Source: Sporomusa ovata DSM 2662
Lineage (GTDB): Bacteria > Bacillota > Negativicutes > Sporomusales > Sporomusaceae
Reading direction: 5' to 3'
Length of the DNA: 64,000 bases
Assembly: GCF_000445445.1 (NCBI RefSeq)
Contig: NZ_ASXP01000001.1
Coordinates: 1,038,501-1,102,500 of the forward strand
The translations under genes were made by a program, and so were the position numbers. Each line of letters begins with the position of its first letter. Positions within the stretch are counted from its first letter, which is position 1. The notes beneath the pieces are model-generated. The model did not search any database. It saw nothing but the letters and a program-made list of their open reading frames with translations, and was not told where the DNA came from. Positions 50,710 to 59,323 of the stretch are shown in pieces.

Positions 50710-51444
50710 ATGCTTACTCAAATAAATACCGCTCAGTATGACAACGATGCGGAAAAAGGGCACAAGTTTAACGGTTTTGATCTGCAATTATGTGCTGAAG
50801 TCGATGATCAAGGGCAACACCAGGATCAGGGAAATCAGCAACAGCAAGGGGATCAGCAACAAAGTCAAGGTGACCAGGGAGAGGGGATGCAGCAGCAATC
50901 ATCTCAACAACAAGGCAGTCAACAGCAAAATCAACAAGGTGATCAACAGCAAGGTCAGGGCGATCAACAAAATTCTCAGCAACAAGTACCGGAGAAATAT
51001 GAAAACTTCACTTTGCCGGAAGGATCAACCTATGATCAGACGCTGCATGACCAATTTAGCACTGTGGCCTTAAAGCATGGCTTATCCCAAGAGGCGGCTC
51101 AGGAGTTTGTCACCATGTACGCCGGGATTCGCCAGAATGAACAGGCTGCGCTGATTGCTGAACATGAGCAACGGGTGGAAGCCTGGACTAACGAGGCAAA
51201 GACTGATCCGGTTATTGCGAAAAACTTTGACAAGAATCTCGCAGCCGTGAAAGAAGTCTTTACCCGCTTTGGAGGTCAGGCAATGGTGGAACTGCTCGAC
51301 AGCACCGGCCTTGGCAGTCACCCTCAGTTTATTAGAATGGGTATGGCGATAAGAGCTAAAGTCGGTGATGATGATTTCCCTGATGGAAGAGGTGGCAGTG
51401 AAAACCTTACCACTGGACAACTCTTTTTCCCAAATAGTAAATAA
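50710..51444 (+). CDS. Phage scaffold-like protein with glutamine-rich linker
   Basis: A 244-residue protein directly before the capsid gene. Residues about 36-95 are an extreme Q/G/D/S low-complexity run. The rest (LPEGSTYDQTLHDQF, ALKHGLSQEAAQEFV) is helical, like phage capsid-assembly scaffolds. TAGGAGGG precedes ATG 50710. Confidence 0.75.
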   Translation: MLTQINTAQYDNDAEKGHKFNGFDLQLCAEVDDQGQHQDQGNQQQQGDQQQSQGDQGEGMQQQSSQQQGSQQQNQQGDQQQGQGDQQNSQQQVPEKYENFTLPEGSTYDQTLHDQFSTVALKHGLSQEAAQEFVTMYAGIRQNEQAALIAEHEQRVEAWTNEAKTDPVIAKNFDKNLAAVKEVFTRFGGQAMVELLDSTGLGSHPQFIRMGMAIRAKVGDDDFPDGRGGSENLTTGQLFFPNSK

Positions 51445-51472
51445 GTTGAATTAAGTATTGGAGGAATGAAAT

Positions 51473-52471
51473 ATGGCTGGAAATACAGCTACTTTTGCCA
51501 CTTATGCGGATTTTGCCTCACGTGATGGCTTTGATCCGGCTACTCGTAAGATTATTGAATATCAATCTCAGACAAACCGAGTCTTGGATGACATGCTCAT
51601 TACCGAGGCTAATGAAAAGACTAGGTGCGTAACGACTGTTCGCACGAAATTGCCGGAAGTTGCCTGGCGTATGCTAAATCGCGGTGTTAAAGCTGGAAAG
51701 TCGGAAACCAGCCAGGTATCCTTTACCTCTGGCGGTATGGAAGCACTGGCCAAGGTTGATGAACGCATGCTGAAACTTAATGGCGGTATTGGTAGTGAAA
51801 AAGCTAATGATTGGCGTTTGGGTGAGAATTCTGCTTATCAACAATCTATGAATAAAAAAATGGCATTGACGACGTTTTATGGTGATGAAAAGATTTCACC
51901 AGCTGGTTTTACAGGGCTGGGTGCATATTATTACTCGACGGATATCACAAAATGCAGTGCGGCTGATTATGTAATTGATGCCGGAGGAACTGGCGATAAC
52001 TTAACTTCAATATATTTTATTGTATGGGGTCAAAACCAAATTCATGGCTTCTATCCTCAAGGAACTACTTTGGGCTTCGAATATCGGGATAATGGTCGCC
52101 AAAAAGCTTATGATGACGATGGTGGTGAGCTTTATGCCTATGAATCGCAATATAACTGGGATCTGGGTATTGCTGTTCGCGATTATCGGTATGGTGTACG
52201 TATTTGTAACCTTGATTTAGCTACTATTACCGGTGACGACCTAGTTGATTACTTGATTGACGGCTATAATCGGTTGGAAGATCCGGATGCTGGTAAAGCG
52301 GCAATCTATCTTAATCGGCAGGCAATGACTAGAGTTGATCAGTTAGTAGCGAAAAAGGTGAATGTAAACATGACCGTGGATATGTTTGCAGGCAAAAAAA
52401 CTACCCATTTCTGGGGTATGCCTTTCCGCCGCTGTGATGGAATCCTGAGGACGGAAAGTAAGTTGGCCTAA
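51473..52471 (+). CDS. Major capsid protein, BPP-1-like
   Basis: A 332-residue capsid protein. The start TYADFASRDGFDPATRKIIEY, RTKLPEVAWRMLNRGVKAGKS and RRCDGILRTE near the end match the capsid family of Bordetella phage BPP-1. It is preceded by scaffold and followed by a Bbp16 cement gene, the BPP-1 order. TTGGAGGAATG gives a strong ribosome site. Confidence 0.88.
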   Translation: MAGNTATFATYADFASRDGFDPATRKIIEYQSQTNRVLDDMLITEANEKTRCVTTVRTKLPEVAWRMLNRGVKAGKSETSQVSFTSGGMEALAKVDERMLKLNGGIGSEKANDWRLGENSAYQQSMNKKMALTTFYGDEKISPAGFTGLGAYYYSTDITKCSAADYVIDAGGTGDNLTSIYFIVWGQNQIHGFYPQGTTLGFEYRDNGRQKAYDDDGGELYAYESQYNWDLGIAVRDYRYGVRICNLDLATITGDDLVDYLIDGYNRLEDPDAGKAAIYLNRQAMTRVDQLVAKKVNVNMTVDMFAGKKTTHFWGMPFRRCDGILRTESKLA

Positions 52472-52517
52472 TAGCCGGGGAATATATCTCCGGTACGATT
52501 ACTAAGGAGGGAATAAC

Positions 52518-52907
52518 ATGGCGAATATTGATGGAAATCTGATACTGGCTAATGATTTGGCGATCGATGCCGCGACGAAAACATCAAGCGCGGTCTATGT
52601 AGGAAAAGGGACTGGTTATAATCCACCTTTTATTGATGTTAAACTAACTGCAGCGTTTGCGACAGGGAAGGCGATCACCGGTATTACTGTACAGACAGCA
52701 TCTGATGAACCCTTTACAACGCCGGTGACGCTTTGCACTTTTATTCCAGGGAGTACGATTAATCAGGAAAAAGCAGGACAGACTTTAATGCAGTTAGCTT
52801 TACCTTTTAAACATGATGATTATGTGCGACTTAGTTTTGCAGCAACAGACGCTCCGACAGGTGGTAAGGTATTTGCTTCAATTAACAAAGATGTAAAGAT
52901 CGGATAA
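52518..52907 (+). CDS. Bbp16-family capsid cement protein
   Basis: A 129-residue beta-rich protein (DGNLILANDLAIDAA start; FTTPVTLCTFIPGS; DDYVRLSFAATDAPTGGKV) matching the Bbp16 cement protein that decorates and stabilises BPP-1-type capsids. AAGGAGGGA precedes ATG 52518. A terminator follows. Confidence 0.85.
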   Translation: MANIDGNLILANDLAIDAATKTSSAVYVGKGTGYNPPFIDVKLTAAFATGKAITGITVQTASDEPFTTPVTLCTFIPGSTINQEKAGQTLMQLALPFKHDDYVRLSFAATDAPTGGKVFASINKDVKIG

Positions 52908-52914
52908 AAAGAGT

Positions 52915-52945
52915 TAGGGACCCAATAGGGTCCCTTATCTTTTTA
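52915..52945 (+). terminator. Terminator after the cement gene
   Basis: AGGGACCC and GGGTCCCT form a perfect stem with a four-base loop, followed by TTATCTTTTT. It would limit read-through into the tail genes while head proteins are made in excess. Confidence 0.85.
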
Positions 52946-52963
52946 CTAACAGGAGGTTTTATT

Positions 52964-53533
52964 GTGAACAGCGTGATCCAAATCTGCAATATTGCCCTGT
53001 CCCACTTTGGCGGGGGCGAAATTAATTCCCTGGATGAAGCATCTGAAGCCGCCAGATCTTGCAATCTATTTTATGAAAACTCGCGGGATGAAGTACTGCG
53101 GGATTTCCCCTGGCCGTTTGCGCGGCGGATACAGGTATTAGCTCTTACCGGGGAGAGTGTCCCAGGGTGGGACTATTGTTATCAGCTGCCAGCGAAATGC
53201 CTTAGGGCAAGGCGGGTATTTGCTAGCAATGACATGTTGGAGTATAGCAATCCTTTTGATATTTATGAAGACAAATTGCTTTGTAATGTAGCTTCAGCTT
53301 ATCTGGAGTATACAGTGCAGGTAGTCGATCCGGTGCTGTTTGACGCAAAGTTCAGTCAGGCTTTGTCCTTTAAGCTCGCTTCGGAACTGGTTATTAAGCT
53401 GCTGGGGAATGCAACGCGTAAGCAGGAGTTTTATACACAGTACCAGCAAACGCTCGGTGAAGCCAAGACGGCTGCTATGCGTGAACGATACCAGGAACGG
53501 CAGTATAAATCATCCTGGGTTGACGGGAGGTAG
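52964..53533 (+). CDS. Tail tubular protein A-like (T7 gp11 type)
   Basis: A 189-residue protein with the family start SVIQICNIALSHFGGG, then SEAARSCNLFYENSRDEVLR and FPWPFARR. It forms the ring joining portal and tail in podoviruses. It starts at GTG 52964 after AGGAGG. Confidence 0.88.
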   Translation: MNSVIQICNIALSHFGGGEINSLDEASEAARSCNLFYENSRDEVLRDFPWPFARRIQVLALTGESVPGWDYCYQLPAKCLRARRVFASNDMLEYSNPFDIYEDKLLCNVASAYLEYTVQVVDPVLFDAKFSQALSFKLASELVIKLLGNATRKQEFYTQYQQTLGEAKTAAMRERYQERQYKSSWVDGR

Positions 53534-53537
53534 CCTG

Positions 53538-55967
53538 ATGGCGGTGGTGCATACAATTCAAAACAGTTTCGCTGGCGGCGAAGTGGCTCCAGCGATGTAT
53601 GGCCGGACAGATATGGCGAAATATGCGGTGAGTTTACGGGCTATGTATAACTGTTACGCTCATCTGCATGGAGGTGTATCAAATAGGCCGGGAACTGAGT
53701 TTATTGCTAAAGCGCGGTATAGTGGAACAAAAAAGTGTAGAGTAGTTGATTTTGAGTTTAGTACTGTGCAGGCGTATACGTTGGAATTCGGTGCTCAGTA
53801 TATTAGGTTTTATAAAGATGGTGGTCAGATTGTAATCGAAGATGGAACCCCTTATCAAGTATCATCCACCTATTTGGAAGATGTCTTGGAGGAGCTTACC
53901 TTTACTCAGTCAGCTGATACCTTATTTATTTTTCATCAGGGCTATCCACCGGCGATGCTGACCAGAACAGGACACACAGCTTGGACGTTGAGCGCGTTTG
54001 AGTTTCGGGGTGGCCCTTGGCTAAAAACAAATACAGCGGAAATATCAATTACGCCGTCAGGAACAACTGGAGTGATTACACTGACGGCCACAGCAGATAT
54101 TTTTCAGGCTGGGCATGTTGGAGCGTTGTGGCGGCTGCGGCACTTTCTGGAAGCAAAAAGGATGTGGGGAACACCGAATCCAGGGGCGTGGGTTGCGTCA
54201 GCATCCTATGGGCTAAACAACTGCGTCACGTATGGCGGTAAAGCTTATTTTTGTTTATCAGATATTGCCTCAGCGATCCCTCCTCCCAGCGATACATCCC
54301 ATTGGGAGGAATGCAGTGAAAATACATCCTTCCAAATAATGGTCTATCATTCCTGGCACTTAGTTACGACCGGTTTTTGGAAGGGAAAGTTATTGCTGCA
54401 GCAATATGATGACGGCATTTGGAAAACAATTCTCAATTTAACTGGAACGGAGAATAAAAATTACACCGAAAGTGGAGAGATTGATGAACCGGCGATGTTT
54501 AGGGTTGTTGGTGATACCTTTCAACCGACTAATACCGGTGAAGCTTATGACCGGGGATATTTCCAGTTTGATACAGCGGCAAGTGAATACGACGGCTGGG
54601 GTGTAGTTAGTGGTTATATTGATGCGAAGCATGTACAATTTACCGTTAAAAAGGATATAGGCAAGGCCGAAGCAACTAAGGATTGGGCGGAAGGAGCTTG
54701 GTCTGCTATCCGGGGTTATCCGGCCTGTGCGGTATTTACTCATGATGATCGGATGATGTTTGCCGCCAGCCAGTATGGTCCGAGTACGTACTGGATGAGT
54801 CAGACTAGTGATTATAGTAATCTGAGTACATCACTGCCGGAAACGTTGGATACAGATGCCATTACCAATATCCTGGTTTCCAGGCAGGTTAATCAAATCC
54901 GGCATTTAGTAGCTTTAAGTGAGATCCTGGCGCTAACCAGCGGCTCTGAATGGAAGATTGGTCCGGGACCAAATGGAACGGCCTTTACGCCAACAAGTAT
55001 ACAGGCAAGGATACAAGGTTATCGTGGAGCATCTAAAGCAGCGCCGGTGATTATCGGTAACCGCATTCTGTATGTACAGGATATGGGGTCAACAATTAGA
55101 GACCTGGGATATGCGCTTGATGTGGATTCGTATACCGGCAATGATCTGAGCATTCTGGCAAGGCATTTATTTGCCGGTTATACGATTGTGAGTATTGCTT
55201 ATCAGCAGGAGCCGGACAGTATTGTTTGGATGGTGAGGGATGACGGGATATTGCTCAGTCTGACCTATATGCGGGAGCAGGATGTTTGGGCCTGGGGACG
55301 GCATGAAACGGATGGAAAGTTTGAGTCAGTTTGTGCGATACCTGGACAGGACAGGACGGAAATATGGTTTGTTGTGCAGCGTGAGGTGAATGGCCAGGCT
55401 GAGAGATATATTGAACGTCTGGCTGCGAGGTCGACAACAAGCGATCCAAAGGAAAAGTTTTATGTGGACTCAGGGCTGACATACCGGGGTGATCCGGCGA
55501 CAACAATTAGCGGACTGGAACATTTGGAGGGGAAAACCGTGTCGATTCTGGCTGATGGGAACGTTTTGCCGCAGCAGGTTGTGACAGGAGGTAAGGTCAC
55601 ATTGCCGGTGGCGTGTCAGATTGCTCATATTGGGCTGCCCTATCTGGCGGAAATTGAAACGCTGAACGTGGATTTCCCGTCTAATGATGGAACGGTTCAA
55701 GGGCGTAAGAAACGAATACCCAAGGTGACGCTGCGGCTGGAGAACTCCCGCGGTGCCTGGGTGGGGCCGCGCCGGGAGAAGATGCGGGAAATAAAATGGC
55801 GGGCAACCGAGAATTATGATGAAGCTATCCGGCTGTTTACCGGGGATAAGGAATTGGAAATTTATTCTGAGCCAACGTGTGACGCATGTCTTGTTATTCA
55901 GCAGTATGATCCTTTGCCGCTGACAGTACTGGCTCTAATGGCGGTGGTTGAGTTTGAAGATGTCTAA
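53538..55967 (+). CDS. Tail tubular protein B-like hub protein
   Basis: An 809-residue beta-rich protein. The start HTIQNSFAGGEVAPAMYGRTD and then LHGGVSNRPGTEFIA are typical of the podovirus tail nozzle/stabilisation protein. ATG 53538 follows GGGAGG; longer in-frame starts lie inside the previous gene. It overlaps the gp13-like gene by 14 bases. Confidence 0.85.
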   Translation: MAVVHTIQNSFAGGEVAPAMYGRTDMAKYAVSLRAMYNCYAHLHGGVSNRPGTEFIAKARYSGTKKCRVVDFEFSTVQAYTLEFGAQYIRFYKDGGQIVIEDGTPYQVSSTYLEDVLEELTFTQSADTLFIFHQGYPPAMLTRTGHTAWTLSAFEFRGGPWLKTNTAEISITPSGTTGVITLTATADIFQAGHVGALWRLRHFLEAKRMWGTPNPGAWVASASYGLNNCVTYGGKAYFCLSDIASAIPPPSDTSHWEECSENTSFQIMVYHSWHLVTTGFWKGKLLLQQYDDGIWKTILNLTGTENKNYTESGEIDEPAMFRVVGDTFQPTNTGEAYDRGYFQFDTAASEYDGWGVVSGYIDAKHVQFTVKKDIGKAEATKDWAEGAWSAIRGYPACAVFTHDDRMMFAASQYGPSTYWMSQTSDYSNLSTSLPETLDTDAITNILVSRQVNQIRHLVALSEILALTSGSEWKIGPGPNGTAFTPTSIQARIQGYRGASKAAPVIIGNRILYVQDMGSTIRDLGYALDVDSYTGNDLSILARHLFAGYTIVSIAYQQEPDSIVWMVRDDGILLSLTYMREQDVWAWGRHETDGKFESVCAIPGQDRTEIWFVVQREVNGQAERYIERLAARSTTSDPKEKFYVDSGLTYRGDPATTISGLEHLEGKTVSILADGNVLPQQVVTGGKVTLPVACQIAHIGLPYLAEIETLNVDFPSNDGTVQGRKKRIPKVTLRLENSRGAWVGPRREKMREIKWRATENYDEAIRLFTGDKELEIYSEPTCDACLVIQQYDPLPLTVLALMAVVEFEDV

Positions 55968-56571
55968 CATAAAGGCAGTGACTATACGAGAGGCTGAACT
56001 GGCTGATGTATATCGGTTAGCACCTAGGCTTAGGGAACAAGATCGGTGTGAGGTATCGGCCTCTCATCACTTGAACGGCGAGGCGGCGCTGCTGTTGTCA
56101 TTTTTTGAGTCGGAATACTGTTTTGCTGCAGTATGTGACGGCCAGGTGCAGGCAATGTGGGGGACCGCGAAGCTGAAAGGTAAGCCGGGAGCGCTGGCTT
56201 GGTTCCTGGGCTCTGATATGGTGGCGGAATATCCTGTGACGCTTTTCCGGGGCAGCAGGCGGTTTTTCCGGCAAGCGCTGCAGTATTACGGCTACCTGGA
56301 AAACTGGGTAGATATACACAATTCCTTGTCTATTGACTGGCTGAAATGGCTTGGTTTTACCTTTGATGAACCTGCACCTTACGGCAAGGATGGCAGTCTG
56401 TTCTATCATTTTTATGCCAAAATCCCAAGCGTTGGGAATTTGAACCAAGGGGGAATGAAAGATGTGTGTTGCAGCAGTGGCCGGGGCGGCCAATGCATTG
56501 GCCGCGGTAGGAACGGTAGTGAGTATGGCGGCCACAAATCAACAGGCGAAGGCTTCAGCGGCGGCCTATAA
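55954..56571 (+). CDS. T7 gp13-like (GNAT-related) internal virion protein
   Basis: About 205 residues with an acetyltransferase-like fold: IREAELADVYRLAPRLRE, CDGQVQAMWGT, then FRGSRRFFRQAL and WLKWLGFTFDEP. This resembles the T7 gp13 family needed for ejection-protein assembly. The last 37 codons overlap the gp14-like gene in another frame and read as low-complexity, so the true C-terminus may be earlier, after a frame change. Confidence 0.75.
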   Translation: MKMSNIKAVTIREAELADVYRLAPRLREQDRCEVSASHHLNGEAALLLSFFESEYCFAAVCDGQVQAMWGTAKLKGKPGALAWFLGSDMVAEYPVTLFRGSRRFFRQALQYYGYLENWVDIHNSLSIDWLKWLGFTFDEPAPYGKDGSLFYHFYAKIPSVGNLNQGGMKDVCCSSGRGGQCIGRGRNGSEYGGHKSTGEGFSGGL

Positions 56572-57022
56572 CAGTCAGGCGGAGGCGAATGATGCAAATG
56601 CAAGGATTGCGCAGCAACAAGCACAGGATTCAGTGGCACGGGGGCAAGTCCAGGAGGATCAGCAACGGCAGAAGGCAGCACGTTTTAAGGCGCAACAGAA
56701 GGCCGCGTTTGCCGCGACCGGAGTGGATTCAACTTCGGGGAGCTCACTTGAGGTGCTGACTGACACGGCGTTCGGTTCAGAAATGGATGCGGCGAATATT
56801 AGGTATAACGCGGGACAGGAAGCGCTTGGGTTTAGGCAGCAGGCTAATAATTATACCTATCAGGCACGGTCTGACCGGGCAGCTGCCAGTAATGCCAAAA
56901 CGGCGGGAAAGTGGCAAATGGCGAGCACGCTGATTGGTGGCGCGACGACAATTGCTGATAGATGGAACAAGAAAAAGTATGGAATAGGTTGGGACAACAA
57001 CCCCAATTCGAACAAACCTTAA
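56462..57022 (+). CDS. T7 gp14-like internal virion protein
   Basis: A 186-residue protein that begins MCVAAVAGAANALAAVG with one hydrophobic segment, followed by an alanine/glutamine-rich coiled region and FAATGVDSTSGSS, as in T7 gp14-type ejection proteins that form the trans-envelope channel. AAGGGGGA precedes ATG 56462, which lies inside the gp13-like frame. Confidence 0.75.
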   Translation: MCVAAVAGAANALAAVGTVVSMAATNQQAKASAAAYNSQAEANDANARIAQQQAQDSVARGQVQEDQQRQKAARFKAQQKAAFAATGVDSTSGSSLEVLTDTAFGSEMDAANIRYNAGQEALGFRQQANNYTYQARSDRAAASNAKTAGKWQMASTLIGGATTIADRWNKKKYGIGWDNNPNSNKP

Positions 57023-57052
57023 GTAAATTAATGTGCTAGGAGAGTGAGGAAG

Positions 57053-59311
57053 ATGGCAAAGATAGGACAGTATTATTTGGATTCGCTTCCGGGGCCAATA
57101 GCGGAAACTCGGGTACAGGGAACTGCTGACCCGAATGCTTTTGGAGCTGGTGTGGGTCAGGCTATGGGGAATGTTGGCAATGCTATCAGTAGTGCAGGCG
57201 AGGCTGTGTTTAAAAATGATCTTATACAGCAGGAAAAGCGTCGAAAGATGAATGTATTGAATGCGGAAACAAATTCTGAGACTGAAATTACTAATCTGTT
57301 GTATGGTCAGGAAGGACTGTTGCATTTACAGGGAGAAAATGCATTGCCTAAAGTCGCTACTAAAGATACTGCAGCTGTTCCCGGCGTGGGGCAGCGTGTG
57401 ACTGATGCTTTGGCAGGGATTCGTAAAAAGTATCTGGATGGCTTTGCAGATGATCAGGAAAAGATGGTATTCAGTCAAATGTTTGATGATCGGGCGAGAA
57501 TTTATACTAGGGCTGCCATGCAGCATGAGGTACAGCAGGGGGATATTGCGTTTCAACAGAGCCGGGAAGCTTCCCGGACTAGTTATGCTAACCTGTTTGC
57601 AACGTTAGCTGAAAAAGGGGATTTTCCAGGGGCAGTAACTGCGTTAAATACAGGAATGGGTACCTTTAATTCAACTGGTAAAACATTGGGAATACCTGCA
57701 GAAGCGTTGAAGCAGGATAATGACGCATACGCAAGTTCAACGATTGCCAAAACAATTATTGCTCAGGCTAAAGCAAAAAATATAGATTTAGCAAATCGGA
57801 TGTTTGATTACTTTAAAAATGATTTGGATGTGAATACCAAAGCATTAGTTGAGGGGGAATTGAAGCCGATTATTGAACAGGATGAAGATTTGCGGTTTAT
57901 AGAAACTGAAATAAAAAATGACCCTAGTCTGCGTAATCCGGACGGAAGTATTAATATGGATAAAGCACTGGCTAAAACCACTTCATTGCGTGGCCCTGGT
58001 GTTACTAAGACGGTTAATGTTCCAGGTAGGGGTCAGGTTAGTTTTGAACAATTAAAAGGCTTAGTTGCCAGGAATGAATCCGGTGGCAATTATGATGCAC
58101 ATAATGATGATTCCGGTGCGCATGGCAAGTATCAATTTATGCCAGGTACTTGGAGCGGCATTATGAGTGATGCACCGATGACTCCAGAAAATCAGGAGTT
58201 AGCTTTTGAGAAAAAGTATAAGCCAATCTATGATGAGTATGGAGCTGCTGGTGTATTGGTTGCTGTATATGCCGGTGATTCCAATGCCGAGAGATATATT
58301 AAGGGCGAAAATTTAATAGGAGATAATGGTCAGCCTTATTCTGCCGATGCTCCGCAGGGCGAATATCCTTCTGTTAGACAATATGTCATAAACGCTTTAG
58401 GGAATGACGGTTTACAGGGAGGAGCAACGACCCAGACGGTTGCGGCCTATGACGACCCTGTCAGGTTTGCAAAATTAGAGAATCTAACACGGGCAACTGT
58501 AAGCGATTCAGTACGGGACGTAAGCCAAAGATTGGGCTTAGAAGTTGACCGAGTAAAGAATGCGTTAGCTAATGTAACGACTTCGCAGGAACAATTAGAA
58601 ACGATTAATAGTTCGTCATTACCGGATTCTATGAAAAAAGACTGGAGTGATAAAATTACAGCTGCTTATCAAAGCAATTTGAGTAAATCAGCAAATGGCG
58701 CTTTAGAAGTGCTTAAAGCTTCTGGCGGGTTAACCGTGGATGCAGTACAAGCTATGAAGAACCAATTAGGTTTTACTGAGTATGTATCCTGGTTAGCTAA
58801 AGCTACTAGCCAACAAAAAACTGATGCGGAAAAAGCCAATGATAATGCTGATACCCAGTGGCATTCTTGGGTAAAAAGTGAACTTTTCCCAGGAAAAGCA
58901 AATCAGCAGAATGAATATATTGCCGATCTTAAGGCTTTTCTGGATAATGAAGGCGCAAATGGCGGTGACCGGACGGTTAAGGCAAGACAGTATATAGATA
59001 ATCAGAAAAAGGACGTAGGATACATTTTAGGGTATCGTGCCCGGAATGCAGAAGGGTTTAACCAAATAGATCAATTTTTCCCTGTTGACGAAGGGCAAAC
59101 ACCTATTTCTTCACTCATTCTTAAGGCAGATCCGAATGCGGATGCTGATGGCTGGGTGAAGATGTTAAACCAATTTAGTAGTATGGTTCAAGAGGGTGAC
59201 CCGGATGCTACCTATGCATGGAATCTTATAGTTGATAATGGTTTGCCGTTTACTGAAGAAACCTTCTGGGGTATAAGAAACGAACATGCCAGAGCGAACA
59301 ACAGAATATAA
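57053..59311 (+). CDS. Ejected virion protein with lytic transglycosylase domain
   Basis: A 752-residue protein. Residues about 330-450 are an SLT-type transglycosylase: VARNESGGNYDA with catalytic E342, then GKYQFMPGTW and AVLVAVYAGD-like helices. The rest is helical. It would cut peptidoglycan during DNA ejection, like T7 gp16. It lies between gp14-like and polyvalent genes. Confidence 0.85.
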   Translation: MAKIGQYYLDSLPGPIAETRVQGTADPNAFGAGVGQAMGNVGNAISSAGEAVFKNDLIQQEKRRKMNVLNAETNSETEITNLLYGQEGLLHLQGENALPKVATKDTAAVPGVGQRVTDALAGIRKKYLDGFADDQEKMVFSQMFDDRARIYTRAAMQHEVQQGDIAFQQSREASRTSYANLFATLAEKGDFPGAVTALNTGMGTFNSTGKTLGIPAEALKQDNDAYASSTIAKTIIAQAKAKNIDLANRMFDYFKNDLDVNTKALVEGELKPIIEQDEDLRFIETEIKNDPSLRNPDGSINMDKALAKTTSLRGPGVTKTVNVPGRGQVSFEQLKGLVARNESGGNYDAHNDDSGAHGKYQFMPGTWSGIMSDAPMTPENQELAFEKKYKPIYDEYGAAGVLVAVYAGDSNAERYIKGENLIGDNGQPYSADAPQGEYPSVRQYVINALGNDGLQGGATTQTVAAYDDPVRFAKLENLTRATVSDSVRDVSQRLGLEVDRVKNALANVTTSQEQLETINSSSLPDSMKKDWSDKITAAYQSNLSKSANGALEVLKASGGLTVDAVQAMKNQLGFTEYVSWLAKATSQQKTDAEKANDNADTQWHSWVKSELFPGKANQQNEYIADLKAFLDNEGANGGDRTVKARQYIDNQKKDVGYILGYRARNAEGFNQIDQFFPVDEGQTPISSLILKADPNADADGWVKMLNQFSSMVQEGDPDATYAWNLIVDNGLPFTEETFWGIRNEHARANNRI

Positions 59312-59323
59312 GGGGATGAAGAT

